Below, piece by piece: positions 9,881 to 17,811 of a DNA stretch of 64,000 bases. Numbering within the stretch: position 1 is the stretch's first letter; every line of letters starts with the position of its first letter. The stretch is from NCBI RefSeq assembly GCF_902833055.1, contig NZ_CADFEJ010000001.1, forward strand, positions 186,001 through 250,000, read 5' to 3'. The notes beneath the pieces were generated by a model that was not told the origin of the DNA, searched no databases, and saw nothing but the letters and a program-made list of their open reading frames with translations. A program made the translations under genes and the position numbers. The DNA comes from Burkholderia territorii. GTDB taxonomy: Bacteria; Pseudomonadota; Gammaproteobacteria; Burkholderiales; Burkholderiaceae.

Positions 9881-10324
9881 TCAGCGCACGAACGCGTTGG
9901 CCTTCTCGGTGGCGGGCAGCGCGACTTCGCGTTGCAGGCCGTTGCGGTCGACGACGATCGAGCGCGCGCGCACCTCGGCGAGCTTCGCGGCTTCGCCGAT
10001 CGCGGCGCCGAGCGACACCACGCGCGACCCATCGCCGCCGACGCTGACGATCGCGGCCGCGCGACGCGCGTCGAACGCGAGCACGCCGAGCAGCTGGATC
10101 GCGTCGTGGCCGTTGTCGGGTTTCGCGCCGAAAAGTCGTGCGCCGGCGGTGACGTCGATCGGCACGGGCGGTGCGGGCGCCGCAACGGGCGTATCGGCCA
10201 CGGTCAGCACGTGCACGGCCCACAGCGACACGGCAACGAGCGCGCCCGCGGCGGCGAGCGTCGCGGCAAGCGGCACGAGACCGGCGCGGGACGCCACGGT
10301 GCGGAGCTGGGCGAGCGGTTTCAT
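9881..10324 (-). CDS. gspC: type II secretion protein GspC (short form)
   Basis: This 147-residue bitopic inner-membrane protein has one transmembrane helix near residues 20-43 (LAATLAAAGALVAVSLWAV). A Pro/Ala linker leads to a GspC homology-region domain with ARLFG near residue 66, a central IQLLGVLAF strand and VVDRNGLQREVALP at the end. The C-terminal PDZ domain of longer GspC proteins is absent, as in other short betaproteobacterial forms. GspC links the inner-membrane platform to the secretin. The ATG at 10324 fits the family N-terminus; an in-frame ATG at 10363 would add 13 residues, and neither has a clear ribosome site. The gene is divergent from gspH across about 60 bp and ends 8 bp from the end of gspF. 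Confidence 0.85.
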   Translation of the reverse strand: MKPLAQLRTVASRAGLVPLAATLAAAGALVAVSLWAVHVLTVADTPVAAPAPPVPIDVTAGARLFGAKPDNGHDAIQLLGVLAFDARRAAAIVSVGGDGSRVVSLGAAIGEAAKLAEVRARSIVVDRNGLQREVALPATEKANAFVR

Positions 10325-10385
10325 GACGATCGATCGGTTCGGATGACGGAAGACGCTTTCCATTCTTCGACGCTAGGGTGAATGC

Positions 10386-10913
10386 ATGATGACGGGGCAC
10401 GACGAAACGCGAACATCGGATGCGGCACGCGTGCGGGAAAACGTGCATCGTCGCCCGCAACGCGGCTTCACGCTGCTCGAGATGCTGGTCGTGCTCGTGA
10501 TCGTCGGGTTGCTGGTCGCGGTCGTCACGCTCGCGTCGTCGCGCAATCGCCGCACCGATCTCGCCGAGGAAGCGCAGCGTCTCGCGAACCTGCTCGAATC
10601 GGCCGGCGACGACGCGCAGGTGCGCTCGATACCGATCGCATGGCAGCCGGTCGGTGGCGGCTACCGGTTCGTGCAGCGCACCGCGAATGGCGCGTGGGCA
10701 CCGATGACCGACGACCTGTATCGCGCGCGCCGCTGGGGCACCGAAGTGACGGCCGTGTCGGTGCGCTACACCGGCGGCGGCGACGCGCCGTCGCGCGTCG
10801 TGCTCGGCAATGAGAGCATCGACGTGCCGGTGACGATCACGCTATGGTCGGGCGACGTGCGGATGGCGGTCGTCGGCACGGGCATCGGCAACTTCGTCGT
10901 GCGCCGGCCGTGA
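10386..10913 (+). CDS. gspH: type II secretion minor pseudopilin GspH
   Basis: This 175-residue protein has the prepilin signature RGFTLLEMLVVLVIVGLLVA at about residues 26-45. PilD-type peptidase would cut after the Gly, leaving N-methylated Phe and the conserved Glu at +5. The 25-residue basic leader is long for the class. The globular part fits GspH (DIAEEAQRL-like helix, then beta-rich C-terminus ending GNFVVRRP). It would form part of the pseudopilus tip. Tandem ATGs at 10386 and 10389 are both possible starts. The major pseudopilin gspG and minor gspI and gspJ, which normally sit beside it, are absent. Confidence 0.88.
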   Translation: MMTGHDETRTSDAARVRENVHRRPQRGFTLLEMLVVLVIVGLLVAVVTLASSRNRRTDLAEEAQRLANLLESAGDDAQVRSIPIAWQPVGGGYRFVQRTANGAWAPMTDDLYRARRWGTEVTAVSVRYTGGGDAPSRVVLGNESIDVPVTITLWSGDVRMAVVGTGIGNFVVRRP

Positions 10914-10956
10914 GCGATGCGATGCCTCGGCCGTGCATCGATTCGATGCGTTGCAT

Positions 10957-10990
10957 GCTTCACCTGACTGTCACAGTGCCCGCTCACAAT
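10957..10990 (+). promoter_or_regulatory. candidate PHO box and -10 upstream of STN/sigma/FecR genes
   Basis: GCTTCAC-CTGA-CTGTCAC at 10957-10974 has a perfect second PhoB half-site (CTGTCAY) and a first half-site matching at TCAY. CACAAT at 10985-10990 follows after 10 bp, the spacing of E. coli PhoB-activated -10 boxes. It lies about 100 bp upstream of the STN gene. I infer PhoB control of the signalling operon, as recalled for P. aeruginosa vreAIR. Confidence 0.45.
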
Positions 10991-11073
10991 CTGGCGTTCG
11001 CTTGCGACCGAACCGCTCACGGGGGTGCGCGTTCCGGCACGCAGCGTGCAACTCCACTTCCGATCAGGGATTC

Positions 11074-11814
11074 ATGACTCGTTCACGGGCGCCGACCGGT
11101 GTCCTGGCGCTCGTCGCGTGGCTCGTATTCGTCGTGCTCTGCATGCGCGACGCATACGCGCAGGAGACCGGTTCCACCGGCCGCCCGCCGGGCAGCGTCG
11201 TGCATTTCGATCTGCCCGCGCAGCCGCTCTCGAAGGCCTTGCAGGACTTCGCGCGGCTCACCGAGCTGATCGTGCTGGCGCCGGCGCCGCTGCTCGACGC
11301 GCGCACGAGCGCGCCCGTGCAGGGCGACTACGTGCCGCGCGACGCGCTCGAGCGCATGCTGGCCGGAACGGGGTTGCGTGCGGAATTCTCGCGGCCGGAC
11401 GAAGCGATCATCGTCGCGCAGCCGGCCGCCGACGCGGCACCCGCCACGGCCGACACGCCGGCGGACGCCGCGCTGCCGATCGACGGGATCGGCGATTCCG
11501 GCGAGCGGCGCACGTTCGCGGGCGTGCTGCAGGCGCATCTGATCGATGCGCTGTGCGCGCAGCCGGCGGCGGTGCCGGGCAGCTATCGACTCGTCGCGCA
11601 GGTGCGCATCGACAACAGGGGGGCGGTGGTGGCGGTCAACATGGTGGCATCGAGCGGTTCGGCCGCCCGCGACGCGGCGGTGATGCGCGCGCTGCGCGCG
11701 CTGAAGCTGGACGATGCGCCGCCGGCGGACCTGCCGCAGCCGGTCACGATCCTGTTGCGACCGGCCGGCAACGGCGTGCACTTCCGCTGTCCGCCGACGG
11801 CGTCGCGAGGCTAG
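11074..11814 (+). CDS. STN-TonB_C signalling protein (VreA-like)
   Basis: This 246-residue exported protein has an N-terminal signal or anchor helix (TGVLALVAWLVFVVLCM, about 8-24). A secretin/TonB short N-terminal (STN) domain covers about residues 42-117 (FDLPAQPLSKALQDFARLT). The C-terminal domain at about 165-240 looks like TonB_C (VRIDNRGAVVAVNMVASSGS). It has no beta-barrel, so it is not a TonB-dependent receptor despite carrying the receptor signalling domain. It lies directly upstream of an ECF sigma factor and a FecR protein. In classical surface signalling the STN domain contacts FecR in the periplasm. The architecture is what I recall for P. aeruginosa VreA. CAGGGA precedes the ATG at 11074; the upstream open frame lacks plausible sequence. 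Confidence 0.8.
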   Translation: MTRSRAPTGVLALVAWLVFVVLCMRDAYAQETGSTGRPPGSVVHFDLPAQPLSKALQDFARLTELIVLAPAPLLDARTSAPVQGDYVPRDALERMLAGTGLRAEFSRPDEAIIVAQPAADAAPATADTPADAALPIDGIGDSGERRTFAGVLQAHLIDALCAQPAAVPGSYRLVAQVRIDNRGAVVAVNMVASSGSAARDAAVMRALRALKLDDAPPADLPQPVTILLRPAGNGVHFRCPPTASRG

Positions 11815-11820
11815 CCCGCC

Positions 11821-12369
11821 ATGTCCGACACCACCCGCACCGGGCTCAGGAAGCTGCTGGCGACGCGCTATGCGTATCTGGTCAGGCGTCTCGAACGCGT
11901 GACGGGGTCGAAGGACGGCGCGGCCGATGCGCTGCACGAGACGTGGCTGCGCCTCGAGAACGCGAACGTGTCCACGCAGGTGACGAACGCGGACGCCTAT
12001 ATACTCGGGATGGCGAACAATGTCGCGATCGACCAGCATCGCCGCGAGCGCCGTCATCTGCACGACGACGATGTCGAGACGCTGCTCGAGACGCCCGACG
12101 AACTGGCCGATCCCGAGCGGATCGTCGCGGCGCGCCGCAAGGTCGATACGCTGAAGGACGTGCTGCGCGGCCTGCCGCCGCGGCGCCGCGCGATCCTGCT
12201 GGCCGCGCGCGTGGACGGCCTGCTGAACCGCGAGATCGCCGAGCAGTTCGGCATTTCGCTGCGGCTCGTCGAAAGCGAGCTGAGCGCGGCGATGAAGTAC
12301 TGTCTGCAGCGCATGCAGGAAGATGGCGACGCGTACACGGGCTCGCGAGGCGGGCCGCGTAAATTTTGA
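11821..12369 (+). CDS. ECF sigma-70 factor (FecI/VreI-like)
   Basis: This 182-residue ECF sigma factor has region 2 at about residues 15-80 (YLVRRLERVTGSKDGAADAL, then ADAYILGMANNVAIDQHRR, the -10 recognition helix). Region 4 at about 110-165 contains the HTH LLNREIAEQFGISLRLVES. It lies 6 bp after the STN gene and overlaps the start region of the FecR gene, so the three form a signalling operon. It presumably directs RNA polymerase to the secretion and TPS genes around it and is held by the downstream anti-sigma factor. The target promoters were not identified. Confidence 0.9.
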   Translation: MSDTTRTGLRKLLATRYAYLVRRLERVTGSKDGAADALHETWLRLENANVSTQVTNADAYILGMANNVAIDQHRRERRHLHDDDVETLLETPDELADPERIVAARRKVDTLKDVLRGLPPRRRAILLAARVDGLLNREIAEQFGISLRLVESELSAAMKYCLQRMQEDGDAYTGSRGGPRKF

Positions 12370-12380
12370 GTACCCGGACG

Positions 12381-13376
12381 ATGACGAAAGCCCAGGCAGA
12401 ACCCGCCCACGACGCACTCGACGAAGCGAGCGCGTGGCTGCTGCGTCTGCGCTCGGGCGAGGCAAGCCAGGCCGAGGCCGACGCATTCGCGCGCTGGTGC
12501 GCCGACCGTCCGCAGGCGGCCGCGCTGTTGCGCGACACCTGGGGCTCGCTGCGCACGGCGGCAACCGAACTCGCGCACGAAGAGCGCACGGCCGCTGCCT
12601 GGGCAGACGTGGCACGGCGCGAGCGCACGATGCGCACGGGCCGCCGCGCGTTCATCGGCTTCGCGGTGGCGGCCGGCGCGTCGTGGCTCGCGGTGCGTCC
12701 GCCGCTGCAGCTGTGGCCGTCGCTCGGCGATCTGGCCGCCGATTACCACACCGGCACCGGCGAGCAGCGCAGCGTCGCGTTGTCGTCGCGCGTGACGGTG
12801 GCGATGAACACGCAGACACGCGTCGACGTACTGCCCGCAAGCGATGCGGCGCACGGCATCGAAGTCGTCGCCGGCGAGGCGGAAATCGACGCGGCGACGC
12901 CGCCGGCCGGCCGCGCGACGCCGATCCAGCCCGTGACCGTGGTCGCAGGCAAGGGCCGCATGCAGGCGACGGTTGCGCGCTTCAACGTGCGGCGTACCGG
13001 CTCGCAGGTGTGCGTGACCTGTCTGTCCGGCACGGTCGCGCTCGCCCATCCGCGCGGCGCGCGCACGCTCAAGACGGACGATCAGGTCGTCTACGACGAT
13101 CGCGGCGTGCAGCCGGTGACGCGAACCGATCCCGCCGCGATCAGCGCATGGCGGCGCGGGATGCTGGTATTCAACGGCGTGCCGCTGTCGGATGTCATCG
13201 ACGAAATCAACCGCTATCGTCCGGGCCGGGTCGTGCTGCGGCGTGCCGCGCTCGGCGCGAACCGGATGCAGGCGCAGTTTCCGATCACGCGGCTCGACGA
13301 CGTGATCGACATGGTCGGCCGCCTGTATGGCGCGCACATCACGCGGCTGCCAGGCAATATCGTGCTGCTGAGCTGA
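12381..13376 (+). CDS. FecR-type anti-sigma factor (VreR-like)
   Basis: This 331-residue FecR-family regulator has an N-terminal DUF4880 sigma-binding domain at about 10-50 (ASAWLLRLRSGEASQAEADA), one membrane helix near 88-105 (RAFIGFAVAAGASWLAV) and a periplasmic FecR domain at about 120-230. A C-terminal STN-like domain, about 250-330 (MLVFNGVPLSDVIDEINRY), would receive the signal from the STN partner. It would sequester the ECF sigma factor and release or activate it on signal. The ATG at 12381 is used. A TTG at 12366, overlapping the sigma stop codon (TTGA), would add five residues and allow translational coupling, and is almost as likely. Confidence 0.88.
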   Translation: MTKAQAEPAHDALDEASAWLLRLRSGEASQAEADAFARWCADRPQAAALLRDTWGSLRTAATELAHEERTAAAWADVARRERTMRTGRRAFIGFAVAAGASWLAVRPPLQLWPSLGDLAADYHTGTGEQRSVALSSRVTVAMNTQTRVDVLPASDAAHGIEVVAGEAEIDAATPPAGRATPIQPVTVVAGKGRMQATVARFNVRRTGSQVCVTCLSGTVALAHPRGARTLKTDDQVVYDDRGVQPVTRTDPAAISAWRRGMLVFNGVPLSDVIDEINRYRPGRVVLRRAALGANRMQAQFPITRLDDVIDMVGRLYGAHITRLPGNIVLLS

Positions 13377-13631
13377 CCGGCTTTTTCCTCTCTTTCACTT
13401 TCTCGTTCTCCCGTGTCCCGCCGGCGATCCGTTCGCCCGGCCGCGGGCTGCTCGCGTACTGCGGGTTACGGCCCTCCGATACGACCTGATCAATGAGGGC
13501 CGGCAAACGCCGGGCTGCCGCTCGCGGCGCCCGGTGGAGCGTCGTCGGATCCGAGGCGTGGGTGGCAAGCGCCCCGGCCGCGCAGCGGTGCGGGGGATGG
13601 GTGTCGAAGGAGCTTCGGGCGGTGGCGTGAC

Positions 13632-13883
13632 ATGAACGAATCGCAACGGGATGCGGATTCCGGCGACGCGAACACGCGCGCCGACGCGATCCGCGAAGGC
13701 GCGGTGCGCTGGTTGTTGTGGCTGCGCGCCGGCGATACGACGGAGCGCGAACTCGCCGCGTTCCGGCGCTGGTGCGCGCAGAGCGACGAGCATGCGCGCA
13801 CCGTCCGCGAGCTGATGTGGATGTGGGCGGTGCTGGAGACGGTCGGGCGCCAGGAACCGGGCGGGCCGCCGCGCACGCACTGA
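13632..13883 (+). CDS. stand-alone DUF4880 (FecR N-terminal) domain protein
   Basis: This 83-residue protein consists almost only of a DUF4880-like domain (AVRWLLWLRAGDTTERELAA, then FRRWCAQSDEHARTVRELM). It resembles the sigma-binding N-terminus of the FecR protein 1.2 kb upstream (ASAWLLRLRSGEASQAEADA). There is no membrane helix and no FecR domain. It could be a soluble mini anti-sigma factor or the surviving 5' end of a second fecR. Codon use is normal for the region, which favours a real gene. The ribosome site is poor (GGCGGTGG). Convergent with the next gene. Confidence 0.55.
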   Translation: MNESQRDADSGDANTRADAIREGAVRWLLWLRAGDTTERELAAFRRWCAQSDEHARTVRELMWMWAVLETVGRQEPGGPPRTH

Positions 13884-14079
13884 GCGGCCGAACGACGCGG
13901 GCATCGCGGCGCACGGCGGAATCGTTTTCATCCGCGCGCATCCGGGTGTCGCAAGAAATTCTGCGGGTTACGCGCGCCCGCTTCGACCTTGTATACGAGA
14001 GAGCGAGGGGGCCGTGGAGCGGAACCGGGGGCCGAGGCCGGCCTCCGGATTGCCGCCGGCATGCGGCGACGGCCGGCGA

Positions 14080-14904
14080 TCAGGATGCCGCGTCGCCGTC
14101 GCGGCCCGCACGGGCGCCGCGCCAGGCGGCGTCGAGCGGGTCGTCGGTGTCGCGCAGCGGTTCACGCAGAAACGGAAAGCGTTCGTAGAACGGTGCGGAT
14201 TCTTGCAAGGCCACGATATGGTTGATCATCCATTGCAGCAACTCGCCGCCGTGCCGGACCTGTTCCGGGCGCCAGTCCGGCATCGTCGCGAAGAGGGCCG
14301 CGAAGCCGCTCCAGCGCGACGGACGATCGTTGTCGCCGGGCCGGAAATACGTGTTCATCGCGACGTCGTTCGCGTCCGTGAGCGTGCCGACGAACAGCCC
14401 GCGGGGTGTCGGTACGCCGATCTGCTGCCAGTGTTCGGCGATCGCGAGCGAGCGCATCACACGCGCCGTGACGAACGCGATGCGGGTTTCGTGCTCGATG
14501 TCCGCCAGCGTCATCACGCCGTTGCGCTGCATGCAGCGCGCGACCGCATGCGGCCGGATCGCGTTCGATGCGAAGCTGCGCAGCACGAGGTCGGGTACCG
14601 TCAGCTGCAACTGGAATTCGCGCAGCCCATGCGCGGCGCTCATCGTCGAGAAGTTGACGAACAGGCCTTCGGCACGGCCAAGCACGCCGACGAACGGATC
14701 GAGGCCGAGGCGCGCGAGCCTGGGCGCGATCTGGCGCGCAAGCAGCCGCATCAGGTTGCGGCGGTTGCGTACGCCGGTGAAATCGTCGAGGGCGCGCGTG
14801 ACGAGGTCGCTGATTTCCCAGCGGCGTTCGTCGGCGAGCAGGCGCGGCGAGCGGCTCAGGTCGAACCGGGCACGGCCATGCGCCACGCGTGGATCTACGT
14901 ACAT
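14080..14904 (-). CDS. unknown protein, divergent partner of the transposase-Phd fusion
   Basis: This 274-residue protein of unrecognised family is mostly helical, Arg/Leu-rich and soluble. It has no signal peptide or membrane helix. Visible segments are RRNLMRLLARQIAPRLARLG near 55-74, IRPHAVARCMQRNGVMTLAD in the middle, and a WMINHIVAL helix near the end. The ATG at 14904 starts the well-composed part of the frame; upstream codons to 15057 are Arg-rich and lie across the intergenic region. It is transcribed divergently from the transposase-Phd fusion across 164 bp, so the two may share a control region. A toxin-like or regulatory partnership is only a guess from that arrangement. Confidence 0.65.
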   Translation of the reverse strand: MYVDPRVAHGRARFDLSRSPRLLADERRWEISDLVTRALDDFTGVRNRRNLMRLLARQIAPRLARLGLDPFVGVLGRAEGLFVNFSTMSAAHGLREFQLQLTVPDLVLRSFASNAIRPHAVARCMQRNGVMTLADIEHETRIAFVTARVMRSLAIAEHWQQIGVPTPRGLFVGTLTDANDVAMNTYFRPGDNDRPSRWSGFAALFATMPDWRPEQVRHGGELLQWMINHIVALQESAPFYERFPFLREPLRDTDDPLDAAWRGARAGRDGDAAS

Positions 14905-15068
14905 GCCGGGGCCTCGTGCATCGATTGCGGACGGAGCGCCGCGACGGCATGCGGCCGTGCGTGCCCGGTTGCCCACGATGCTGCGGCGTCGACGGTGGCG
15001 CGTCAAGTGCGTTCGCGCGGTGACGGCCGGTTGCGGACCGGTCGTTGCAAACGACACGGGGTGTCCCG

Positions 15069-16724
15069 ATGATGCGCGCGGTGGTGGAACGCTTCGTCGA
15101 GCAGAGTCCGATGGCGATCATGACGCGGCTCGTGCTGCAGTGCGCGCTGCACGACGACTGGCTCGACACGGGCGCCGGCACCGACGGCGAATCCGACGAC
15201 GAACCGATCCGCGAGGCGCTGTTCGCGCTCGCGGTCGATGCGATCGCGGCGATCGCGGCACGCGCGCGCGCGCCGTCCGACACGGCGGGCTTCGCGCCGA
15301 CGGGCGTCGGGGCCGCCGTCGCCGCGCTGCACGACGGGATGAGCCGGCTGCGCGCCGGCTGGGGGCGTGCGCTCGTGAAGGACAGTGCGGAGCTGCTGCT
15401 GCCGATCGCGACGGCGCGTGCCGACGACCGCGGGTTCGGCGGAATGCGGCTGCGCGTGCTCGATGGCGCGGGCGGCGCATGCACGCCAGGGCTGGCGGCT
15501 TGCGATTGCGGGCGGGCTTGCGACGATCCGGTGCGCGAAGGGGGCGTCGGTGCCGTCGGTGCGGGCACTCGCGTGTTGCCGGTCTTCGATCCCGATCTCG
15601 GCTTGATCGTCGACCTGTTGCCGGTCGAGCGCGGCCGGCAGCATGCGCGCGCACTCGTTGCGGCACTGCTTGAAACCGTGCGCCCCGGCGAGCTGTGGAT
15701 CGTCGACGCGCGCTTCGATGCGGATACGATGCTGTCGAGCTGGCCGCGTCGCGGCGGTGCGTTGATCCTGCGCGAGTATGCTCGCGCGAGCGTGTGCCGC
15801 CCGCTCGGTGAATGGCATCGCGCAGGCATGTTCGACGACGGGATCGTGCACGAACAACCGGTTGGCATGACCGGCGACGCTGGAACGCACGATGTGTTGC
15901 GGCGAATCGAATGGCGCCGCACGGCAGCTGACGGCGAACCGGGCGACACGGTGACGCTGCTGACCGACTTGCCGCCCGAGCAGTTCGATGCGGTGCGGAT
16001 CGTGCAGCTGTCGTGCCGCCGCTGGCGCGACGCATTGCCGTTGCCGCTCGAACCGGTGCTGGAAGGCGCGCCGTTCGGCGACGCGCCGGCGCGTGCGTCG
16101 CTGCTCGCATGCGGAATCGCCGCACTCGCGTATAACGCGTTCAGCGTGATGACGCAGCTGGTCGGCACGGTGCTCGATCTCGACGTGCGCGACGCCGAGC
16201 GTCTTCCTGCGCATATCGCCGATGGCGTCGCGTCGATCTACGCCGGGATGATGATCGCGCTGCCGCCCGATTGGTGGCGCCGCTACGACCGGTTGCCCGC
16301 AACCACCCTCGGGCAGATCGTGCGACTCCTGGCCGTGCATGTCGATCCGCGCAGCGAGCGGCGCAGGCGCCGCGACAACCGGCTGTCGGCGAAATCGCAG
16401 GCATTGTTGCGCGCGGCGACGCTCGAGCGGCTGCTGCACGACGACGGCGACGATGCCGCCGCGAACGTGTTCAGCCTGCGCACGATCGCGATGGCGACGC
16501 GCGACTTCAGCAGCAATCCGTCGAAGGCGCTCCGGCATGCGGCCGAGGCGCTGGTGATGGTCACGAAATACAACCGGCCGATCGCGCTGCTCGTGTCGAT
16601 CGACGACTGGAACCGGCTGCTCGGCGAAGTGCGCGAGACGAGCCTCACGCGGCTGACGTTCGATTGCGCGGTGACGTCGCAGGGCACGCGCGCGGTCGGG
16701 TTGAGCGAGTCGTCGATGGCCTAG
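15069..16724 (+). CDS. domesticated IS4-type transposase fused to Phd/YefM-like domain
   Basis: This 551-residue protein follows the layout of IS4-family transposases. The DDE core holds VLDG with Asp132, FDPDLGLIVDLLPVE near 173, IVDARF with Asp213, an LLTDLP segment near 297 and a late LLACGIAALAYNAFSV helix near 345-360. At the catalytic Glu position, usually in RRWxIE, it reads RRWRDA (318-323), so the triad looks broken. Residues about 473-520 match a Phd/YefM antitoxin fold (ATRDFSSNPSKALRHAAE, then VTKYNRPIALLVSIDDW). No terminal inverted repeats or target duplications were seen, so it does not look mobile. I recall a gene called phdA between the TPS genes of P. aeruginosa, which may be its counterpart. 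A DNA-binding regulator is a possible role; this is inference. The ATG at 15069 has a weak GGGG ribosome site. Confidence 0.75.
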   Translation: MMRAVVERFVEQSPMAIMTRLVLQCALHDDWLDTGAGTDGESDDEPIREALFALAVDAIAAIAARARAPSDTAGFAPTGVGAAVAALHDGMSRLRAGWGRALVKDSAELLLPIATARADDRGFGGMRLRVLDGAGGACTPGLAACDCGRACDDPVREGGVGAVGAGTRVLPVFDPDLGLIVDLLPVERGRQHARALVAALLETVRPGELWIVDARFDADTMLSSWPRRGGALILREYARASVCRPLGEWHRAGMFDDGIVHEQPVGMTGDAGTHDVLRRIEWRRTAADGEPGDTVTLLTDLPPEQFDAVRIVQLSCRRWRDALPLPLEPVLEGAPFGDAPARASLLACGIAALAYNAFSVMTQLVGTVLDLDVRDAERLPAHIADGVASIYAGMMIALPPDWWRRYDRLPATTLGQIVRLLAVHVDPRSERRRRRDNRLSAKSQALLRAATLERLLHDDGDDAAANVFSLRTIAMATRDFSSNPSKALRHAAEALVMVTKYNRPIALLVSIDDWNRLLGEVRETSLTRLTFDCAVTSQGTRAVGLSESSMA

Positions 16725-16782
16725 ATCGTCCATCCGCGCTGCGCTGCATCGACGTGAACGCAGGCGACGCGCGTACCAGTCT

Positions 16783-17778
16783 TCAACTCGTCAGCCGCCG
16801 CACCCAGATTACCGACGTCCACGTGAAGTTGCCGCTGCCGTAGCGCGCGATGAGCGTGTCGACGCGCGCGTTGATCCGAGCCGAATGCACGCGGCAATGC
16901 ACGATGAAATACCCGCTGCTGACGCCTACAGCCGAGCCGTCCGGCAGCGTCGGATTGCCGCCCTGCGCGGGCAGCAGGTACTCGGCGATGTCCCCCGTGC
17001 TGACGAAATACGCGCTGCCGCGCCGATCGACGAGCCGCTTGGCCTGGCTCTTCGACAGCGTCGGAATCGCGGCGACCAGCACGGGTTCGGCCGCCGTGTT
17101 CGCGTTCACCACCGTGAGGTCGGGCAGCACCGTCACGTATGGCGCGAGTGCGTCGATCGCGCGCGTGTCGTAGCCGGGAATGCGGGCGAGATCGTCGACG
17201 GTCACGAGCTGCAGCGGCCAGCCGTCGGGGCCGTTGGTCTCGCGTAGCGAGCGCAGCATGTAGTCGGCCGTCTGTTGGGCGAGCGCCGGGTCGAGCCCGA
17301 GCTCGCCGAGCAGGCGCCGGTAGGCGAGCACGCCTTCCGCGTTCGCCTGCCAGGGCTTGCCTGGCGCGATGCGCGACACGAGGTTCATCAGGTTGAAGCG
17401 CGCTTGCGCATCCTCGACGTTTCCGGAAATCGATGCGCGTGCAAGCTCCGCGTTGACCGCGACCGCATCCGGCGGCAGCAGGTCGGACAGCGGCACGTCG
17501 GCGAACGGCGCCGACCAGGGCTGGCCCTCGAACGTGACGTTCGACGTCGCATTCTGCGCGCGCAGCGTCGCCCGCGCCCATTCGACGGCGGCGCGCTCGA
17601 CCCACATCGTCTGTGTCGCGAGCCGCTGGTTCTCGACGTCGCGCGTCGCGACCTGCTGGCGCCACAGCACGCTGGCCGCAAGCGTGGCCGCCAGCGCGAC
17701 GACGAGCAACACCGTCACGATCGCGATGCCGCGTGCGCGCGCCGCGCCTGTCGCGCCGGACCTTCCGTATCGATGCAT
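16783..17778 (-). CDS. gspK: type II secretion minor pseudopilin GspK
   Basis: This 331-residue protein has a prepilin-like N-terminus (RGIAIVTVLLVVALAATLAA, about residues 16-35) without Glu at +5, the usual GspK feature. The large globular domain follows, with NLMNLVSRI near 130 and helix-hairpin-like segments (DLARIPGYD, SKSQAKRLVDRRG). GspK caps the pseudopilus tip. The ATG at 17778 has GGGGG 7-8 nt upstream; an in-frame ATG at 17811 lacks this. It lies 33 bp downstream of the membrane-protein gene at 17812-18381 and probably shares its transcript. It is separated from gspF/C/H by more than 5 kb of other genes, so the type II set is scattered. Confidence 0.85.
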   Translation of the reverse strand: MHRYGRSGATGAARARGIAIVTVLLVVALAATLAASVLWRQQVATRDVENQRLATQTMWVERAAVEWARATLRAQNATSNVTFEGQPWSAPFADVPLSDLLPPDAVAVNAELARASISGNVEDAQARFNLMNLVSRIAPGKPWQANAEGVLAYRRLLGELGLDPALAQQTADYMLRSLRETNGPDGWPLQLVTVDDLARIPGYDTRAIDALAPYVTVLPDLTVVNANTAAEPVLVAAIPTLSKSQAKRLVDRRGSAYFVSTGDIAEYLLPAQGGNPTLPDGSAVGVSSGYFIVHCRVHSARINARVDTLIARYGSGNFTWTSVIWVRRLTS

Positions 17779-17811
17779 TCGCGTGCCCCCGTTATATGGG
17801 CGCGGCCGCAT

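Noticed and set aside
15069-16724. An active insertion sequence
   Set aside because: No terminal inverted repeats or target duplication seen, and the catalytic Glu position is altered.
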